From the NCBI RefSeq assembly GCF_017115165.1, contig NZ_JABXKF010000179.1, positions 62,001 through 126,000 of the forward strand: 64,000 nucleotides of DNA. The letters run 5' to 3'. This document shows positions 45,923 to 55,650 of this stretch, piece by piece. The notes under the pieces are model-generated. The model made no database searches, was not told the DNA's origin, and saw only the letters and a list, made by a program, of their open reading frames with translations. Each line of letters starts with the position of its first letter. The first letter of the stretch is position 1. The stretch is from Nostoc sp. LPT (lineage in GTDB: Bacteria; Cyanobacteriota; Cyanobacteriia; Cyanobacteriales; Nostocaceae). Position numbers and translations under genes: made by a program.

Positions 45923-46892
45923 AGTCCACTTTCCTCAGCCAGTTTGAACAAGGTTGCTGCACCTAGTCTAGGGGAAAGTGGGATGTGCAACGTCAAACTT
46001 GTAATTTTTCTAACTTGGAGTAAATTGAAAACTTTTGTAAATGAACGAAAGAGTAGGGTTTCGGACGCTGACAATTCTTTGCTCGCGGTGTCTCGTTGGC
46101 GTAGCCTCTGATGGAGAAACTGTCGCGTAGCGATTCGCAGGATAATCCACCCGCAACAAAGTTACTCAAAAAGTACGATTATTTCTTGATTCCAGCAGAT
46201 TGTGTTTCCTAGCTTAAATGCATGAATGGTAAGGCTCTTGCAAAAGTTTTTGCTCTACTGATTTTAGGTTATTGCTATATTTCTGCTGGTTCTGGTAAAA
46301 ATACGTAAAATAATAGTCAAGATTAAGTATAGATAAATATTAATTGTTCAAATCTTTAAATATTAAAATTTTTCTTTACAAAATCTTTATATAGTTAATA
46401 AATCTGTAGAGAAAACAGATTAAATTATCCGGTACTTTGGCAATTTTTATTTAAAAATCATCAAAACTTTTATATTCCTTTAAATAAGGATATATCAATG
46501 TGAAATTTAAACAAAGTTCCATAAACAAGATAGACATAACACTGCGATCTATTGTCAAATATGTAAAAGTAAAAGAATACTTAAATAATCTATGTAAAGT
46601 TATTGAATTTGACTAATTACGTATGTACCTGCTTTTCTTGGGCATCGCTTGCCTCAAGGAATATGCATCTACAGATCAGTGAGATTAGAGGCTCTCAAGA
46701 ATTCAGAAATTTGTTGAAATAAAACAAAGACTAATATGTTCTTCAACTAGTTATTCATAATTAGCAATTACTAAATATATATATTTATAGGTCAATTAAT
46801 GATTAGCTTATCAATATATCTATCTCCAGCTTTATGATGCATTTTTTGTTGAAAATATTCATCAATGCAAAACTAATCCTGAAACAATCATT
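45923..46892. other. Long AT-rich intergenic region
   Basis: 970 bp with no credible gene. A CGCGGTGTCTCGTTGGCGTAG-type dispersed repeat fragment lies at 46083-46140. The remainder is AT-rich and probably carries the promoter of the large PA14 protein gene. Confidence 0.5.
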
Positions 46893-49800
46893 ATGGCATC
46901 AAATCAAAAATTATCGACATCTGTAAGTCCAGTAATTACTACTAAATCATCTCTAGAAAGCATTGATCAGGGACAAACCAGGATTTCTGCTCGGTCTAGC
47001 CTACTCTCTCAAGGAGATGGACTCAAGGCAGAGTATTACGACAACATCGACTTCACCAACCTGAAGGTAACTCGTACAGATCCAACGGTGAACTTTAACT
47101 GGCGCGCTGGTTCTCCCGATTCGTTGATTGATGCAGATACTTTCTCAGCGCGGTGGACAGGTCAGGTAGAAGCCAAGTACAGCGAAACTTACAAGTTCTA
47201 CACCACTGCTGATGATGGTGTGCGACTGTGGGTGAATGGTCAACAAATCATCGATAAGTTTATCGATCAACCTGCCACCGAATCCAGTGGCTCGATCGCA
47301 TTGGTTGCAGGTCAGAAGTACGATATTAAACTTGAGTACTACGAAAAGAAATCCAATGCCGTTTCTCAACTGCGTTGGTCAAGCGCCTCTCAGGTGAAGG
47401 AAATCATTTCTAAGTCCCAACTGTATAGTAATATCAGCACAACTAGTAATGGCAACGGACTAAAAGCAGAGTACTACGACAACATCGACTTCACCAACCT
47501 GAAGGTAACTACTACAGATCCGACGGTGAACTTTAATTGGGGCGCTGATTCTCCCGCTCCGTCGATTGATGCAGATACTTTCTCAGCGCGGTGGACAGGT
47601 CAGGTAGAAGCCAAGTACAGCGAAACTTACAAGTTCTACACCACTGCTGATGATGGTGTGCGACTGTGGGTGAATGGTCAACAAATCATCGATAAGTTTA
47701 TCGATCAACCTGCCACCGAATCCAGTGGCTCGATCGCATTGGTTGCAGGTCAGAAGTACGATATTAAACTTGAGTACTATGAAAAGAAAGGCAATGCCGT
47801 TTCTCAACTGCGTTGGTCAAGCGTTTCTCAGGCTAAGGAAATCATTCCCCAGTCTCAACTTTATTCACCAGTTCTTCAGACCACTATCACCTTAGGCTCG
47901 TCTTCGATGACTGTGAACGAAGGCAGTGATAGTGTTACCGTAAAACTAATTAGAAGTGGAGATGTAAGTGGTACATCTTCAATTAAGTATGCAACTATAG
48001 GTAATACTGCCACAAAAGGAGTTGACTATGGGAGTGAAGGCATTGAAAGTGCTGGAACACTGACTTTTGCGCCGGGACAAAGCAGCGCACAGGTATCCAT
48101 TCCGATCAATGATGATTCTTTGATAGAAGCAGATGAAACCTTTAATTTTGTCATCGATCAGGCAGAGGGGGCAACACTAGGAGTCCAAAGAACTCTCGCG
48201 ATTACGATTCAAGACAATGATCGCTCTGGCCTCGATTTCAGTCAGCCAGTAGTTAATGAGAGTGACGGTACTGCTAAGGTGACAGTTACACGGGGCAATG
48301 CTTCGGCGGCTGCTAGCGTCAACTACATAACCCAAGATGGGACTGCTAAAGCTGGATCTGACTACCAGACTGTATCTGGAAGCTTAAGTTTTGTAGCCGG
48401 ACAAACCAGCAACACCATTGTTATCCCCATTCTTAATGACAACGTTGGGGAATCAAATGAAACATTTGCTTTGAAGTTCAGTAACGCAGTTGGAGTGCAG
48501 CTAACTAATCAACAGACAAGTATCACTATTATTGATAATGACTCTGGTAACTTTGCTTTAGATACAGTAGCTTCTGGTTTGAATCAACCTACAGCTTTTG
48601 AATGGGCACCTGATGGTAACAGCATGTTCATTGCCCAGAAAAATGGGGTAGTGCGAGTCATGAAAAACGGTAGCTTATTATCAACACCATTTACTGATAT
48701 TCGCGGACAGGTAAATGATACGCGCGATCGCGGTCTATTAGGCATTGCCGTACATCCAGATTTTGGCAAAAGTCCAAACGGCAACAACTATGTTTACCTG
48801 TTATATACCTACGATCCACCAGAAACTAATCCAAACAATTCTAATAATAATCCCAATAGTACATTGGACGATCCTGACCAGAATGGGAATCGTACTGCAC
48901 GCCTAAGTCGCTTTACAGCTGACCCCAACACTAATTATACTACTGCAATTGCTGGCAGTGAAGTTGTGCTACTCGGCACAAATGGCACTTGGGCGAATAT
49001 TAGCAAGCCAGATGGAAATAGTACAAATGTCTCACTTGGCTATGCACCATCAGGAATTCTCAACAAAGATACTGGTAAGCCGTTTACCAGCTTGCAAGAT
49101 TATCTGAATAATCTCGATAAAGTCCAAAATATCCAGAATTTTATAGCCAATGATAGTGAATCTCACTCAGTTGGTTCTGTGCGTTTTGGTACTGATGGTT
49201 CTCTGTTTGTTAGCTTAGGAGATGGTACTTCCTACAATGGGATAGACCCGCGAGCAATTCGCGTCCAGGATAAGAATAATCTGTCCGGCAAGATTCTGCG
49301 GATTGACCCGATTACTGGTAAAGGCTTATCAAGCAATCCTTTCTACAACGGTGATGCCAATAGCAATATTTCCAAAGTTTATGACTTAGGTCTGCGTAAC
49401 CCCTTCCGTTTCACAATTGATAAAAAGACCAATACCCCCTATATTGGCGATGTTGGCTTTGGTACCTACGAAGAGGTGAATGTCGGAAAACCAGGGGCTA
49501 ACTTCGGCTGGCCATTCTATGAAGGTGGCCTTGATGCAAATGGTAATACCGTCAGTCTGAAACAATCATCCTACGCTAGTTTAGATGCAGCAAAAGCTTT
49601 CTATAATAGTGGCTCATCTGTTACAGAACCATTGTACACTTACAAGCATTTTGGTTCTAATTCAATCCTCGTGGGTGACTTTTACACAGGTAATACTTTC
49701 CCTGATATCTATCAAGGTGCCTTATTCATTGGTGATTTCAGTCAAGGAACTATCGATGCTTTGATATTAGATAGTAAGGGCAAAGTTACCTCAGTTAAGC

Positions 49801-49925
49801 AGTTTGCTTCCCAAAAGGACAGGCCTAATCTCGGACTGCCTACACAAATCACTACTGGGCCTGATGGTAATCTGTATTACGCAAACTTGACTGGAGGTGA
49901 GATTGATCGTTTCCGACCTGTTTAG
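46893..49925 (+). CDS. PA14-PA14-Calx-beta-Calx-beta-sugar dehydrogenase (GSDH-like) protein
   Basis: 1010 residues from ATG 46893. Order: short N-terminus; two PA14 domains (about 43-180 and 189-326; GLKAEYYDNIDFTNL, TADDGVRLWVNGQQIIDKF); two Calx-beta domains (about 330-445 and 446-553; VNEGSDSVTVKL ... IQDND, VNESDGTAKVTV ... IIDND); then a beta-propeller of the PQQ-type glucose/sorbosone dehydrogenase family (ALDTVASGLNQPTAFEWAPD, DRGLLGIAVHPDFG, LFVSLGDGTSYNG, GDVGFGTYEEVN). PA14 usually binds carbohydrate. No Sec signal is visible, so a type I secretion route is possible. The two PA14 units are almost identical in DNA, implying recent duplication. It is probably an extracellular sugar-binding oxidoreductase (inference). 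Confidence 0.88.
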   Translation: MASNQKLSTSVSPVITTKSSLESIDQGQTRISARSSLLSQGDGLKAEYYDNIDFTNLKVTRTDPTVNFNWRAGSPDSLIDADTFSARWTGQVEAKYSETYKFYTTADDGVRLWVNGQQIIDKFIDQPATESSGSIALVAGQKYDIKLEYYEKKSNAVSQLRWSSASQVKEIISKSQLYSNISTTSNGNGLKAEYYDNIDFTNLKVTTTDPTVNFNWGADSPAPSIDADTFSARWTGQVEAKYSETYKFYTTADDGVRLWVNGQQIIDKFIDQPATESSGSIALVAGQKYDIKLEYYEKKGNAVSQLRWSSVSQAKEIIPQSQLYSPVLQTTITLGSSSMTVNEGSDSVTVKLIRSGDVSGTSSIKYATIGNTATKGVDYGSEGIESAGTLTFAPGQSSAQVSIPINDDSLIEADETFNFVIDQAEGATLGVQRTLAITIQDNDRSGLDFSQPVVNESDGTAKVTVTRGNASAAASVNYITQDGTAKAGSDYQTVSGSLSFVAGQTSNTIVIPILNDNVGESNETFALKFSNAVGVQLTNQQTSITIIDNDSGNFALDTVASGLNQPTAFEWAPDGNSMFIAQKNGVVRVMKNGSLLSTPFTDIRGQVNDTRDRGLLGIAVHPDFGKSPNGNNYVYLLYTYDPPETNPNNSNNNPNSTLDDPDQNGNRTARLSRFTADPNTNYTTAIAGSEVVLLGTNGTWANISKPDGNSTNVSLGYAPSGILNKDTGKPFTSLQDYLNNLDKVQNIQNFIANDSESHSVGSVRFGTDGSLFVSLGDGTSYNGIDPRAIRVQDKNNLSGKILRIDPITGKGLSSNPFYNGDANSNISKVYDLGLRNPFRFTIDKKTNTPYIGDVGFGTYEEVNVGKPGANFGWPFYEGGLDANGNTVSLKQSSYASLDAAKAFYNSGSSVTEPLYTYKHFGSNSILVGDFYTGNTFPDIYQGALFIGDFSQGTIDALILDSKGKVTSVKQFASQKDRPNLGLPTQITTGPDGNLYYANLTGGEIDRFRPV
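47019..47430. repeat. PA14-coding repeat, copy 1
   Basis: Repeats at an offset of 438 bp (in frame). About 215 bases of the centre (about 47125-47341) are identical between the copies. Confidence 0.9.
47457..47868. repeat. PA14-coding repeat, copy 2
   Basis: Second copy of 47019-47430; differences cluster in the first 110 bases and at the end. Confidence 0.9.
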
Positions 49926-49971
49926 AGATAAATACAGTTTAGAATCAGCAACAAAACTCTGATGTAAAGAC

Positions 49972-49995
49972 GCGATTTATCGCGTTTTGAAAGAG
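49972..49995 (+). terminator. Hairpin after the PA14 protein gene
   Basis: AGACGCGAT and ATCGCGTTTT arms around 49974-49993, followed by T residues, 50 bases after the stop codon. Confidence 0.6.
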
Positions 49996-50087
49996 CAATT
50001 ATCCTTAACCCAAACGTATTGGTTTAGAGATGACATAATAATTATTAGTTATCAGCGAACAGTTATCCGACCGTTCGCTGATTTTGC

Positions 50088-51638
50088 TTAAGATAACTTT
50101 GTCAGAAATCCCAACAATTTTTTGGTATTTGATGTTAGGAGTGTTCGACGATAAGCATCAGCTGCTTTTTTAATCGCTTCGGCTTGAGTGGGATAAGGAT
50201 GAATTACACTGCTTAACTTGCTCAAACCAATCTTATTCACCATTGCCGTAGTCACTTCTGAAATCATCTCACCCGCGTGACTGGCGACAATAGTTGCACC
50301 GATAATTTCATCAGACCCTTTTTTATGGTGGATTTTGAGAAATCCTAATTCTTCACCATCTGCGATCGCTCGATCTACACTACTAAAAGGTATGTTGATT
50401 GTCGTCACTTCAATACCCAATTTCTGCGCCTCATGTTCATATAACCCTACGTGGGCAATTTCTGGGTCAGTATAAGTTACCCAAGGCATCACCAAACTAC
50501 TGAGTTTCGAGCGTCCCAAGCCAAAGGGAGAAAACAGCGTATTCTTAATTACAATCCGCGCTGCTGCATCAGCTGCATGGGTAAACTTCCAGTTCATGCA
50601 GATATCGCCAGCGGCATAAATTTTGGGATTGGTCGTCTGGAGGTAATCATTTACCTTCACGCCTTTGTGCTTGTCATATTCTACACCCACTGATTCTAAA
50701 TTCAAACCTTCCACATTTGGCGATCGCCCCGCACCGACTAAAATTTCATCGACTGTCACCGAATCTCGATGACCATTAGCAGAAAAGTAAAGCCGTTTCC
50801 CCTCGGTGACAGTTACCACTTCCTCCAACTTGGAATTGAGTACTACGCGAATTCCTTCGTTAATCAAAACCTTTTGGAGAATATTAGCGGCTTCAGCGTC
50901 TTCTTTATTCAGGAGATGAGAACCGCTATGGAAAAGCACTACCTCACAACCCAAACGTCGGAAGGCTTGCGCTAATTCGCAACCAATGGGCCCGCCACCA
51001 ATTACCGCCAAATGTTCCGGTCGTTGAATCAGCGAAAAAACCGTCTCATTAGTTAGATAACCCGCCTGTTCAATTCCCGGAATCGACAGTTGTGCGGCTC
51101 TTGCGCCAGTTGCAATCACAGCTTTTTTAAACTTGAGGGTTTTGTCGCCAACTTCCACGGTATTTTTACTCGCAAATCGACCGCTACCCAAGAAGACATC
51201 GACACCCAAGTTTTGAAACCGTTCCGCCGAGTCATTATGGCTGATATCAGCCCTGATTCGCCGTATCCTGGCCATAACTTTGGAAAAATCAACATTAATA
51301 TTATGTTGAGGAATATTAACTCCCAAACCTTTAGCATCCCAGATTTCGCCAACGACGCGGGCAGACCGAATAATCGTTTTAGATGGTACGCAACCAACAT
51401 TTAAGCAATCTCCACCCATGAGATGCTTTTCAATCAACGCCACCTTTAAACCCAAATCTAGTCCCGCAGCACCCGCCGCCACGACTAATCCCGCCGTACC
51501 AGCACCAATTACTACTAAGTCGTAAACATCGGCGGGTTGAGGATTCACCCAATTTGGTGGATGGACGTAAGACACCAACTTTTGGTTATACTCATCCATT
51601 GGGCGAACAGTGACTCTCTCGAATTCTGAATTGGTCAT
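50088..51638 (-). CDS. MerA-like pyridine nucleotide-disulfide oxidoreductase
   Basis: 516 residues from ATG 51638 with a strong AAGGAGG ribosome site. FAD-binding VVIGAGTAGLVVAAGA, redox-active CLNVGC in GGDCLNVGCVPSKTII, NAD-binding LAVIGGGPIGCELAQAF, FAD-binding YAAGDI and a C-terminal dimer motif HPYPTQAEAIKK. The sequence groups with mercuric reductase-like flavoproteins common in cyanobacteria. But the N-terminal metal-binding HMA domain and the C-terminal Cys pair needed for Hg(II) transfer are absent, so mercury reduction is unlikely. A roughly 35-residue N-terminal extension (MTNSEFERVTVRPMDEYNQK) precedes the fold. It is probably a disulfide/quinone-type reductase. Confidence 0.9.
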   Translation of the reverse strand: MTNSEFERVTVRPMDEYNQKLVSYVHPPNWVNPQPADVYDLVVIGAGTAGLVVAAGAAGLDLGLKVALIEKHLMGGDCLNVGCVPSKTIIRSARVVGEIWDAKGLGVNIPQHNINVDFSKVMARIRRIRADISHNDSAERFQNLGVDVFLGSGRFASKNTVEVGDKTLKFKKAVIATGARAAQLSIPGIEQAGYLTNETVFSLIQRPEHLAVIGGGPIGCELAQAFRRLGCEVVLFHSGSHLLNKEDAEAANILQKVLINEGIRVVLNSKLEEVVTVTEGKRLYFSANGHRDSVTVDEILVGAGRSPNVEGLNLESVGVEYDKHKGVKVNDYLQTTNPKIYAAGDICMNWKFTHAADAAARIVIKNTLFSPFGLGRSKLSSLVMPWVTYTDPEIAHVGLYEHEAQKLGIEVTTINIPFSSVDRAIADGEELGFLKIHHKKGSDEIIGATIVASHAGEMISEVTTAMVNKIGLSKLSSVIHPYPTQAEAIKKAADAYRRTLLTSNTKKLLGFLTKLS

Positions 51639-52297
51639 TGGCGAAACCTCCTTGAAAAATTGAAAATGCCAAATTCACCTGATGGCTATCAACTGAAGAA
51701 ATAAATATGAATTACAGCAGATTGCAACTTAGTGAGGTACAGATTATTGTAAGTTGTGCCCCTACCTGTGTACCTCATTTACCTGAAAAACGCTGTAGTT
51801 TCATGCAGAGGCGCAGAGGCGCAGAGAGTAAGAGTTGAGAAGAGTTGATTTTTGAATTTCATATTCTAATTCAGTAACGCCTAATTTTTAATTGTTGCTC
51901 ACTTCTTCTTCTAAGGCTTTGCGAGCAATCCGGGTGATATAAATTTTAACGGGGGTGCATCCCAGTTTTTATTATTCGATGAAATAATAAAAATTAACAT
52001 GTCGTTGCGAACGTGAGTGCGTCTCGTAGAGAGGAGGAATGACGGAAGATTGTCTGCCTTCTGCCTTCCTCGATAAATAGGGCATTTCACAAATTATTTA
52101 ACACTGCCATAGTTAATAAAATTAATGTTAGCTGGGGGAGAAAAATATGCTAGAAGTAAATAATTTGTATCGAGCCACGTTCATATCTAAAGATTGCTCA
52201 ACTAGACAACAAAAACATTCAGGCGCTAGCAGAACCTAGAGTTATTACCTTAAAACTTTACGTAAAGCGATCGCTTAGTCAAATACAGCCAAGCAAA
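51639..52297. other. Intergenic region
   Basis: No clear gene. It has GCGCAGAG repeats near 51810-51825 and a GTGAGTGCGTCTCGTAGAGAGG patch near 52014-52035. From about 52160 the frame of the next gene is already open without a start codon, reading LKIAQLDNKNIQALAEPRV. Confidence 0.5.
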
Positions 52298-52525
52298 TTG
52301 CTCAAAGAGATTACGAAAAGTCCAAGCTCTTGCGATCGCTTGGGAAAAAAAATACAAATTGCTTTGAGCAACTCCAGCGAAGAGCGGGTTGATCGGGCAC
52401 TAGCTAATCAAAAAATTTATACCGCCAAAGCACGACAACTAAAAACTTTAGTAGAACGTCATACTATGCATATCAGCACCCTCGAAACCCAACTGGCTTT
52501 TTGGGAAAATCAACTGCTTACCTGA
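52298..52525 (+). CDS. Possible small coiled-coil hypothetical protein
   Basis: 75 residues if started from TTG 52298; the same frame is open back to 52160 without an ATG. The product is rich in Lys, Ser and Leu with a heptad-like C-terminus (ARQLKTLVERHTMHISTLET QLAFWENQLL) suggesting a coiled coil. A regulator or structural role is possible, but I recognise no family. The uncertain start and missing ATG may mean the 5' part has been lost by mutation. Confidence 0.35.
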   Translation: MLKEITKSPSSCDRLGKKIQIALSNSSEERVDRALANQKIYTAKARQLKTLVERHTMHISTLETQLAFWENQLLT

Positions 52526-52914
52526 AGTTTGATCGCACAAATGCTTTCAATAAACACATAATCTTAAATTAATCAATTCTTAACTCTTTTGGATCACCAT
52601 TTGTAGTAAAAATACGTGTAAAAGTTAAGACCAATAATATATTTGAGTGTCAAAGAATGTTTTAAAAGTCTTATTGTCAGTAGCAAAATGTTCTAGATCC
52701 TCCTAAATCTACCGAGAAATTGGGGAACTTTGATTCCGGTTCCCCTCTTAAAAAGGGGGCTAGAGAGGAGCAATAAGTGCCTAAAATCATAGCCAACAAC
52801 TTTTCCAGCAACTTCTAACTGTTTTTGTTAAGCAGAACACATGACTCATGCCATGTGTGCATATCGATACACTCATTTCCATGAAGAAAAATGTAGCAAT
52901 TGCAAGGAGTAGCT
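52526..52914. other. Intergenic region with dispersed repeat
   Basis: Contains a GGTTCCCCTCTTAAAAAGGG GGCTAGAG repeat fragment (about 52738-52768) related to the C/G-rich element at 1759-1835. No gene. Confidence 0.5.
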
Positions 52915-54201
52915 GTGTTTTTTGTGAAAAAACTTAATCAGAAGTTTCTGAAATTTTTAACTGTTGCTTTCTTCGTGCTGACGTTAGTTTTATACCCTTC
53001 TCTTTGGGGAAGTGTACCATTAGTCAGCTCACTTTCATCAGAGGTTAGCATTATCCCGGCGTTGGCAAAGCCTCTCCAAGAGAGTATCGCTCCTGAAAAT
53101 GCACCAGCAATCATTCAATTTGATACTAGTCAAGCTGCCTTTGCATCTGGAGGTTCAGAAGCAAAAGGCGGCAAGAAAGATCCTGTCCTTGACTTCTTCA
53201 AAATGGGGATGGGTGCGTTAGCAGGTTTAGTGCTGTTTATCTTTGGTGTCACCCGTCTGTCTGAAGGGCTAGAAAACCTGGGGACAGAGCGGATGAAAAA
53301 TTTCTTAAGTAAATGTACCACCAATCGTTTTGCCGGTGTACTCACTGGAACGGTAGCAACGACGCTACTAGAGTCCTCGTCAGTAACAATCATCATGGTG
53401 ATTGCAATGGTGAGTGCTGGTGTGTTGACCTTCGTGCAATCCCTCGGTGTGGTACTCGGATCTAATATTGGTACAGCAGTCGGGGCACAGATCATCTCCC
53501 TTGACATTAAACTATATGTTCCCTTGTTAATGTTTGCCGGGTTATTGCTGTTATTTCTGGGAAAAACAGATCGGCAGAAAACCATCGGCATCATTATACT
53601 GGGGTTTGGCTTAATGTTCTATGGGCTAGAAGCAATTGACGAAGCGATGAAGCCCTTCCGCACATACCAACCATTCATCAATTGGATGGAAACTTTGGGC
53701 AGTAATCCCTTCCTTGGTGCTGTAGTCGGAGCCATTTTTACCCTGATTATTCAATCTTCCTCTGCAACAGTAGCGATCGTGATTACTTTGGCAAGTTCTG
53801 GCATCATTGCTCTACCTGCGGGGATAGCAATTATGTTAGGTGCAGAAGTTGGCACCTGCGCGGATACTTTACTATCTACCATTGGTCGGGGTAGCGCGGC
53901 TCTGAGAACAGGCGTTTTTCACTTCTTATTTAACTTAGTCAGCGCCACTGTGGGAATTATTTTTGCACCTCAACTCGTCCAACTAGCTCAATTAATCTCT
54001 GGTGGAGGTGGCGTAGGGCGACAAGTTGCTAATGCTCAGATGATCTTTAACATTTTGGGTGTTGTGGTTTTAATTGGCTTTCTGCCTATGGTGGCTCGCC
54101 TGTTAGAAAGGCTCGTTCCTGATAGTCAAGCTGACTTAGAACGGCAGCGTCGGCAGGAAGAAAAGCAGAAAAATGCTGAACAACTCGGTGCGAGTGCGTG
54201 A
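52915..54201 (+). CDS. Na/Pi cotransporter family protein
   Basis: 428 residues from GTG 52915, chosen because AAGGAG lies five bases upstream; the frame is also open from TTG 52900. An N-terminal hydrophobic leader (LKFLTVAFFVLTLVLYPSLW) and about 75 residues of periplasmic sequence precede the transporter core. Two PF02690 repeats are visible with the family's Gln/Glu-Ser-Ser motifs: LLESSSVTIIMVIAMVSAGV and LIIQSSSATVAIVITLASSG, each followed by a GxNIGT/GAEVGT segment. It is an inner-membrane sodium-coupled phosphate carrier. The C-terminus is short and charged with no PhoU domain. pstS and a Ca2+/H+ antiporter follow on the same strand. The stop codon abuts an IS200/IS605-like hairpin region. 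Confidence 0.87.
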   Translation: MFFVKKLNQKFLKFLTVAFFVLTLVLYPSLWGSVPLVSSLSSEVSIIPALAKPLQESIAPENAPAIIQFDTSQAAFASGGSEAKGGKKDPVLDFFKMGMGALAGLVLFIFGVTRLSEGLENLGTERMKNFLSKCTTNRFAGVLTGTVATTLLESSSVTIIMVIAMVSAGVLTFVQSLGVVLGSNIGTAVGAQIISLDIKLYVPLLMFAGLLLLFLGKTDRQKTIGIIILGFGLMFYGLEAIDEAMKPFRTYQPFINWMETLGSNPFLGAVVGAIFTLIIQSSSATVAIVITLASSGIIALPAGIAIMLGAEVGTCADTLLSTIGRGSAALRTGVFHFLFNLVSATVGIIFAPQLVQLAQLISGGGGVGRQVANAQMIFNILGVVVLIGFLPMVARLLERLVPDSQADLERQRRQEEKQKNAEQLGASA

Positions 54202-54556
54202 ACTACTCCGCCGTACAGACGGACGGAGCTTCCCAATTCATCGGGAGCCGCCGCTAAAACGCCATCGTTTCTTTGGTCTTACACTCCCTCCAAGGACAGG
54301 AGTCCTGGTTCCCAAGACCCAAATTTTTCTCTTGCGACATGTACTTATTAGCTTGGTTTTCGTTTACGGCATTAATGGTCAAGATAGTACCTATTTTACC
54401 GTTAAATCTTGGTGATTCGTCATACATCCGGCATTTGTTTTTGCTTTGCAAAAAATCAATTGCCTTTGTAATCCTCACTTCGTGACGCTTTGCGAACGTC
54501 ACCTGCTCACAATCCCCACCCCAGTACTTTGAAGGTAGAGACTTCCGCGACCCGTT
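54202..54556 (-). ncRNA. Structured IS200/IS605-end or omega-RNA-like element (tentative)
   Basis: Stacked hairpins are visible: CTCCG-CCGT/ACGG-CGGAG (54206-54228), a TTCCC/GGGAG arm (54230-54247), GGAC-AGGA-GTCC (54294-54305) within an outer GGTCTT/AAGACC stem (54275-54280 and 54314-54319). Read on the minus strand, the 3' end GGAAGCTCC ... GGAGTAGTTCA resembles right ends of cyanobacterial IS605-type elements, where the guide-type RNA of TnpB is encoded. No TnpB or TnpA frame is present, and the 110-codon frame here is not protein-like. It fits a remnant or an orphan structured RNA between the Na/Pi and pstS genes. Confidence 0.35.
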
Positions 54557-54571
54557 AAAGGAGGCAAAACG

Positions 54572-55624
54572 ATGATGGTTTTTCAAAGATTGGCATTTTT
54601 GATCTCGTTGGCAACTTTAGGATTGGCAGCTTGCGGTAATAATCAAACTGAGGATACAACAGTTTCCTTTCCTCAAGCTGTAACTCAAGCAGAAGAAGTG
54701 AGCGCTTCGGAAAAATTATCAGGGTCGATTAAGATTGACGGTTCTAGTACAGTATTTCCGATTTCCAAGGTGATGACAGAAGCATTCTTGAAGTCAAATC
54801 CTGGCGTGCAATTCGCAGTGGGAGTGTCAGGAACAGGCGGAGGATTTAAAAAATTCTGTGCCAATGAAACTGATATTAGTGGCGCATCTCGCCCGATCAA
54901 TACTGAAGAAATGCAGCTTTGTAAGCAAAATAATGTGGAGTTTGTTGAGCTACCAATTGCCTTTGATGGGCTGGCAGTTGTGGTCAACTCTCAAAACAAT
55001 TTTGCCAGCTGCTTGAAGTTGGGTGAATTGAAAAAAATGTGGGAGCCAGCCGCTCAAGGCAAAGTAACGAATTGGAACCAAGTTCGTTCTGACTTTCCCA
55101 ATCAACCTTTAAGTCTTTATGGGCCTGACACTGAGTCTGGTACTTACGACTATTTCACACTTGCAGTTGTCGGTGAAGAAGGAAAAAGTCGCAGTGACTA
55201 TTCTCCCAGCAAAACTGACACAGCTTTGGTGGAAGGAATTGCGGCTAATCCCAATGGATTGGGCTATTTTGGCTACGCCTACTACTTAGCAAATCGAGAC
55301 AAACTGAAACTTGTGGCTGTTGATAGCGGTAGTGGTTGTTCACAGCCCAGTCCCCAAACGATCGCCGATTCTCGTTACCAACCCCTGGCTCGCCCCGTAT
55401 TTATTTACGTCAAAAAATCGGCTGCGGAACGTCCTGAAGTTAAAGCCTTCAGCAATTTCTATCTCTCACCAGAGAACGCTAATTTAATCCTGCAAGTTGG
55501 TGACGTACCCCTACCCAGCATCGCCTTACAAGCAGCCAGTGGTCGCTTAAATAGAGGTGAGACGGGGACTAAATTTGGCGGTAGAGGTTCTGTGATTGGT
55601 GTCAAACAAGAAGCTCTCAATTAG
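54572..55624 (+). CDS. Phosphate-binding lipoprotein of PstS/SphX family
   Basis: 350 residues from ATG 54572 with AAAGGAGG eight bases upstream. A lipoprotein signal ends in LAAC (Cys21). Mature sequence shows phosphate-binding protein motifs: IKIDGSSTVFPISKVMTEAF, VGVSGTGGGFKKFC, ISGASRPINTEEM, LYGPDTESGTYDYFTLA and NPNGLGYFGYAYY. It would capture phosphate in the periplasm for a Pst ABC transporter, which is not encoded here. SphX is the usual name for the stand-alone cyanobacterial form, but that choice is by resemblance. The preceding gene is a Na/Pi carrier, supporting a phosphate role. Confidence 0.92.
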   Translation: MMVFQRLAFLISLATLGLAACGNNQTEDTTVSFPQAVTQAEEVSASEKLSGSIKIDGSSTVFPISKVMTEAFLKSNPGVQFAVGVSGTGGGFKKFCANETDISGASRPINTEEMQLCKQNNVEFVELPIAFDGLAVVVNSQNNFASCLKLGELKKMWEPAAQGKVTNWNQVRSDFPNQPLSLYGPDTESGTYDYFTLAVVGEEGKSRSDYSPSKTDTALVEGIAANPNGLGYFGYAYYLANRDKLKLVAVDSGSGCSQPSPQTIADSRYQPLARPVFIYVKKSAAERPEVKAFSNFYLSPENANLILQVGDVPLPSIALQAASGRLNRGETGTKFGGRGSVIGVKQEALN

Positions 55625-55650
55625 AGTGGAAAGGGCAATATAGCTGTGTC

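Noticed and set aside
50088..51638. True mercuric reductase
   Set aside because: The heavy-metal-associated N-terminal domain and the C-terminal Cys pair are missing, and no mer genes are nearby.
54254..54586. 110-codon minus-strand frame between the Na/Pi and pstS genes
   Set aside because: Composition is not protein-like, it covers the ribosome site and first codons of pstS, and the region is better explained by stacked hairpins.
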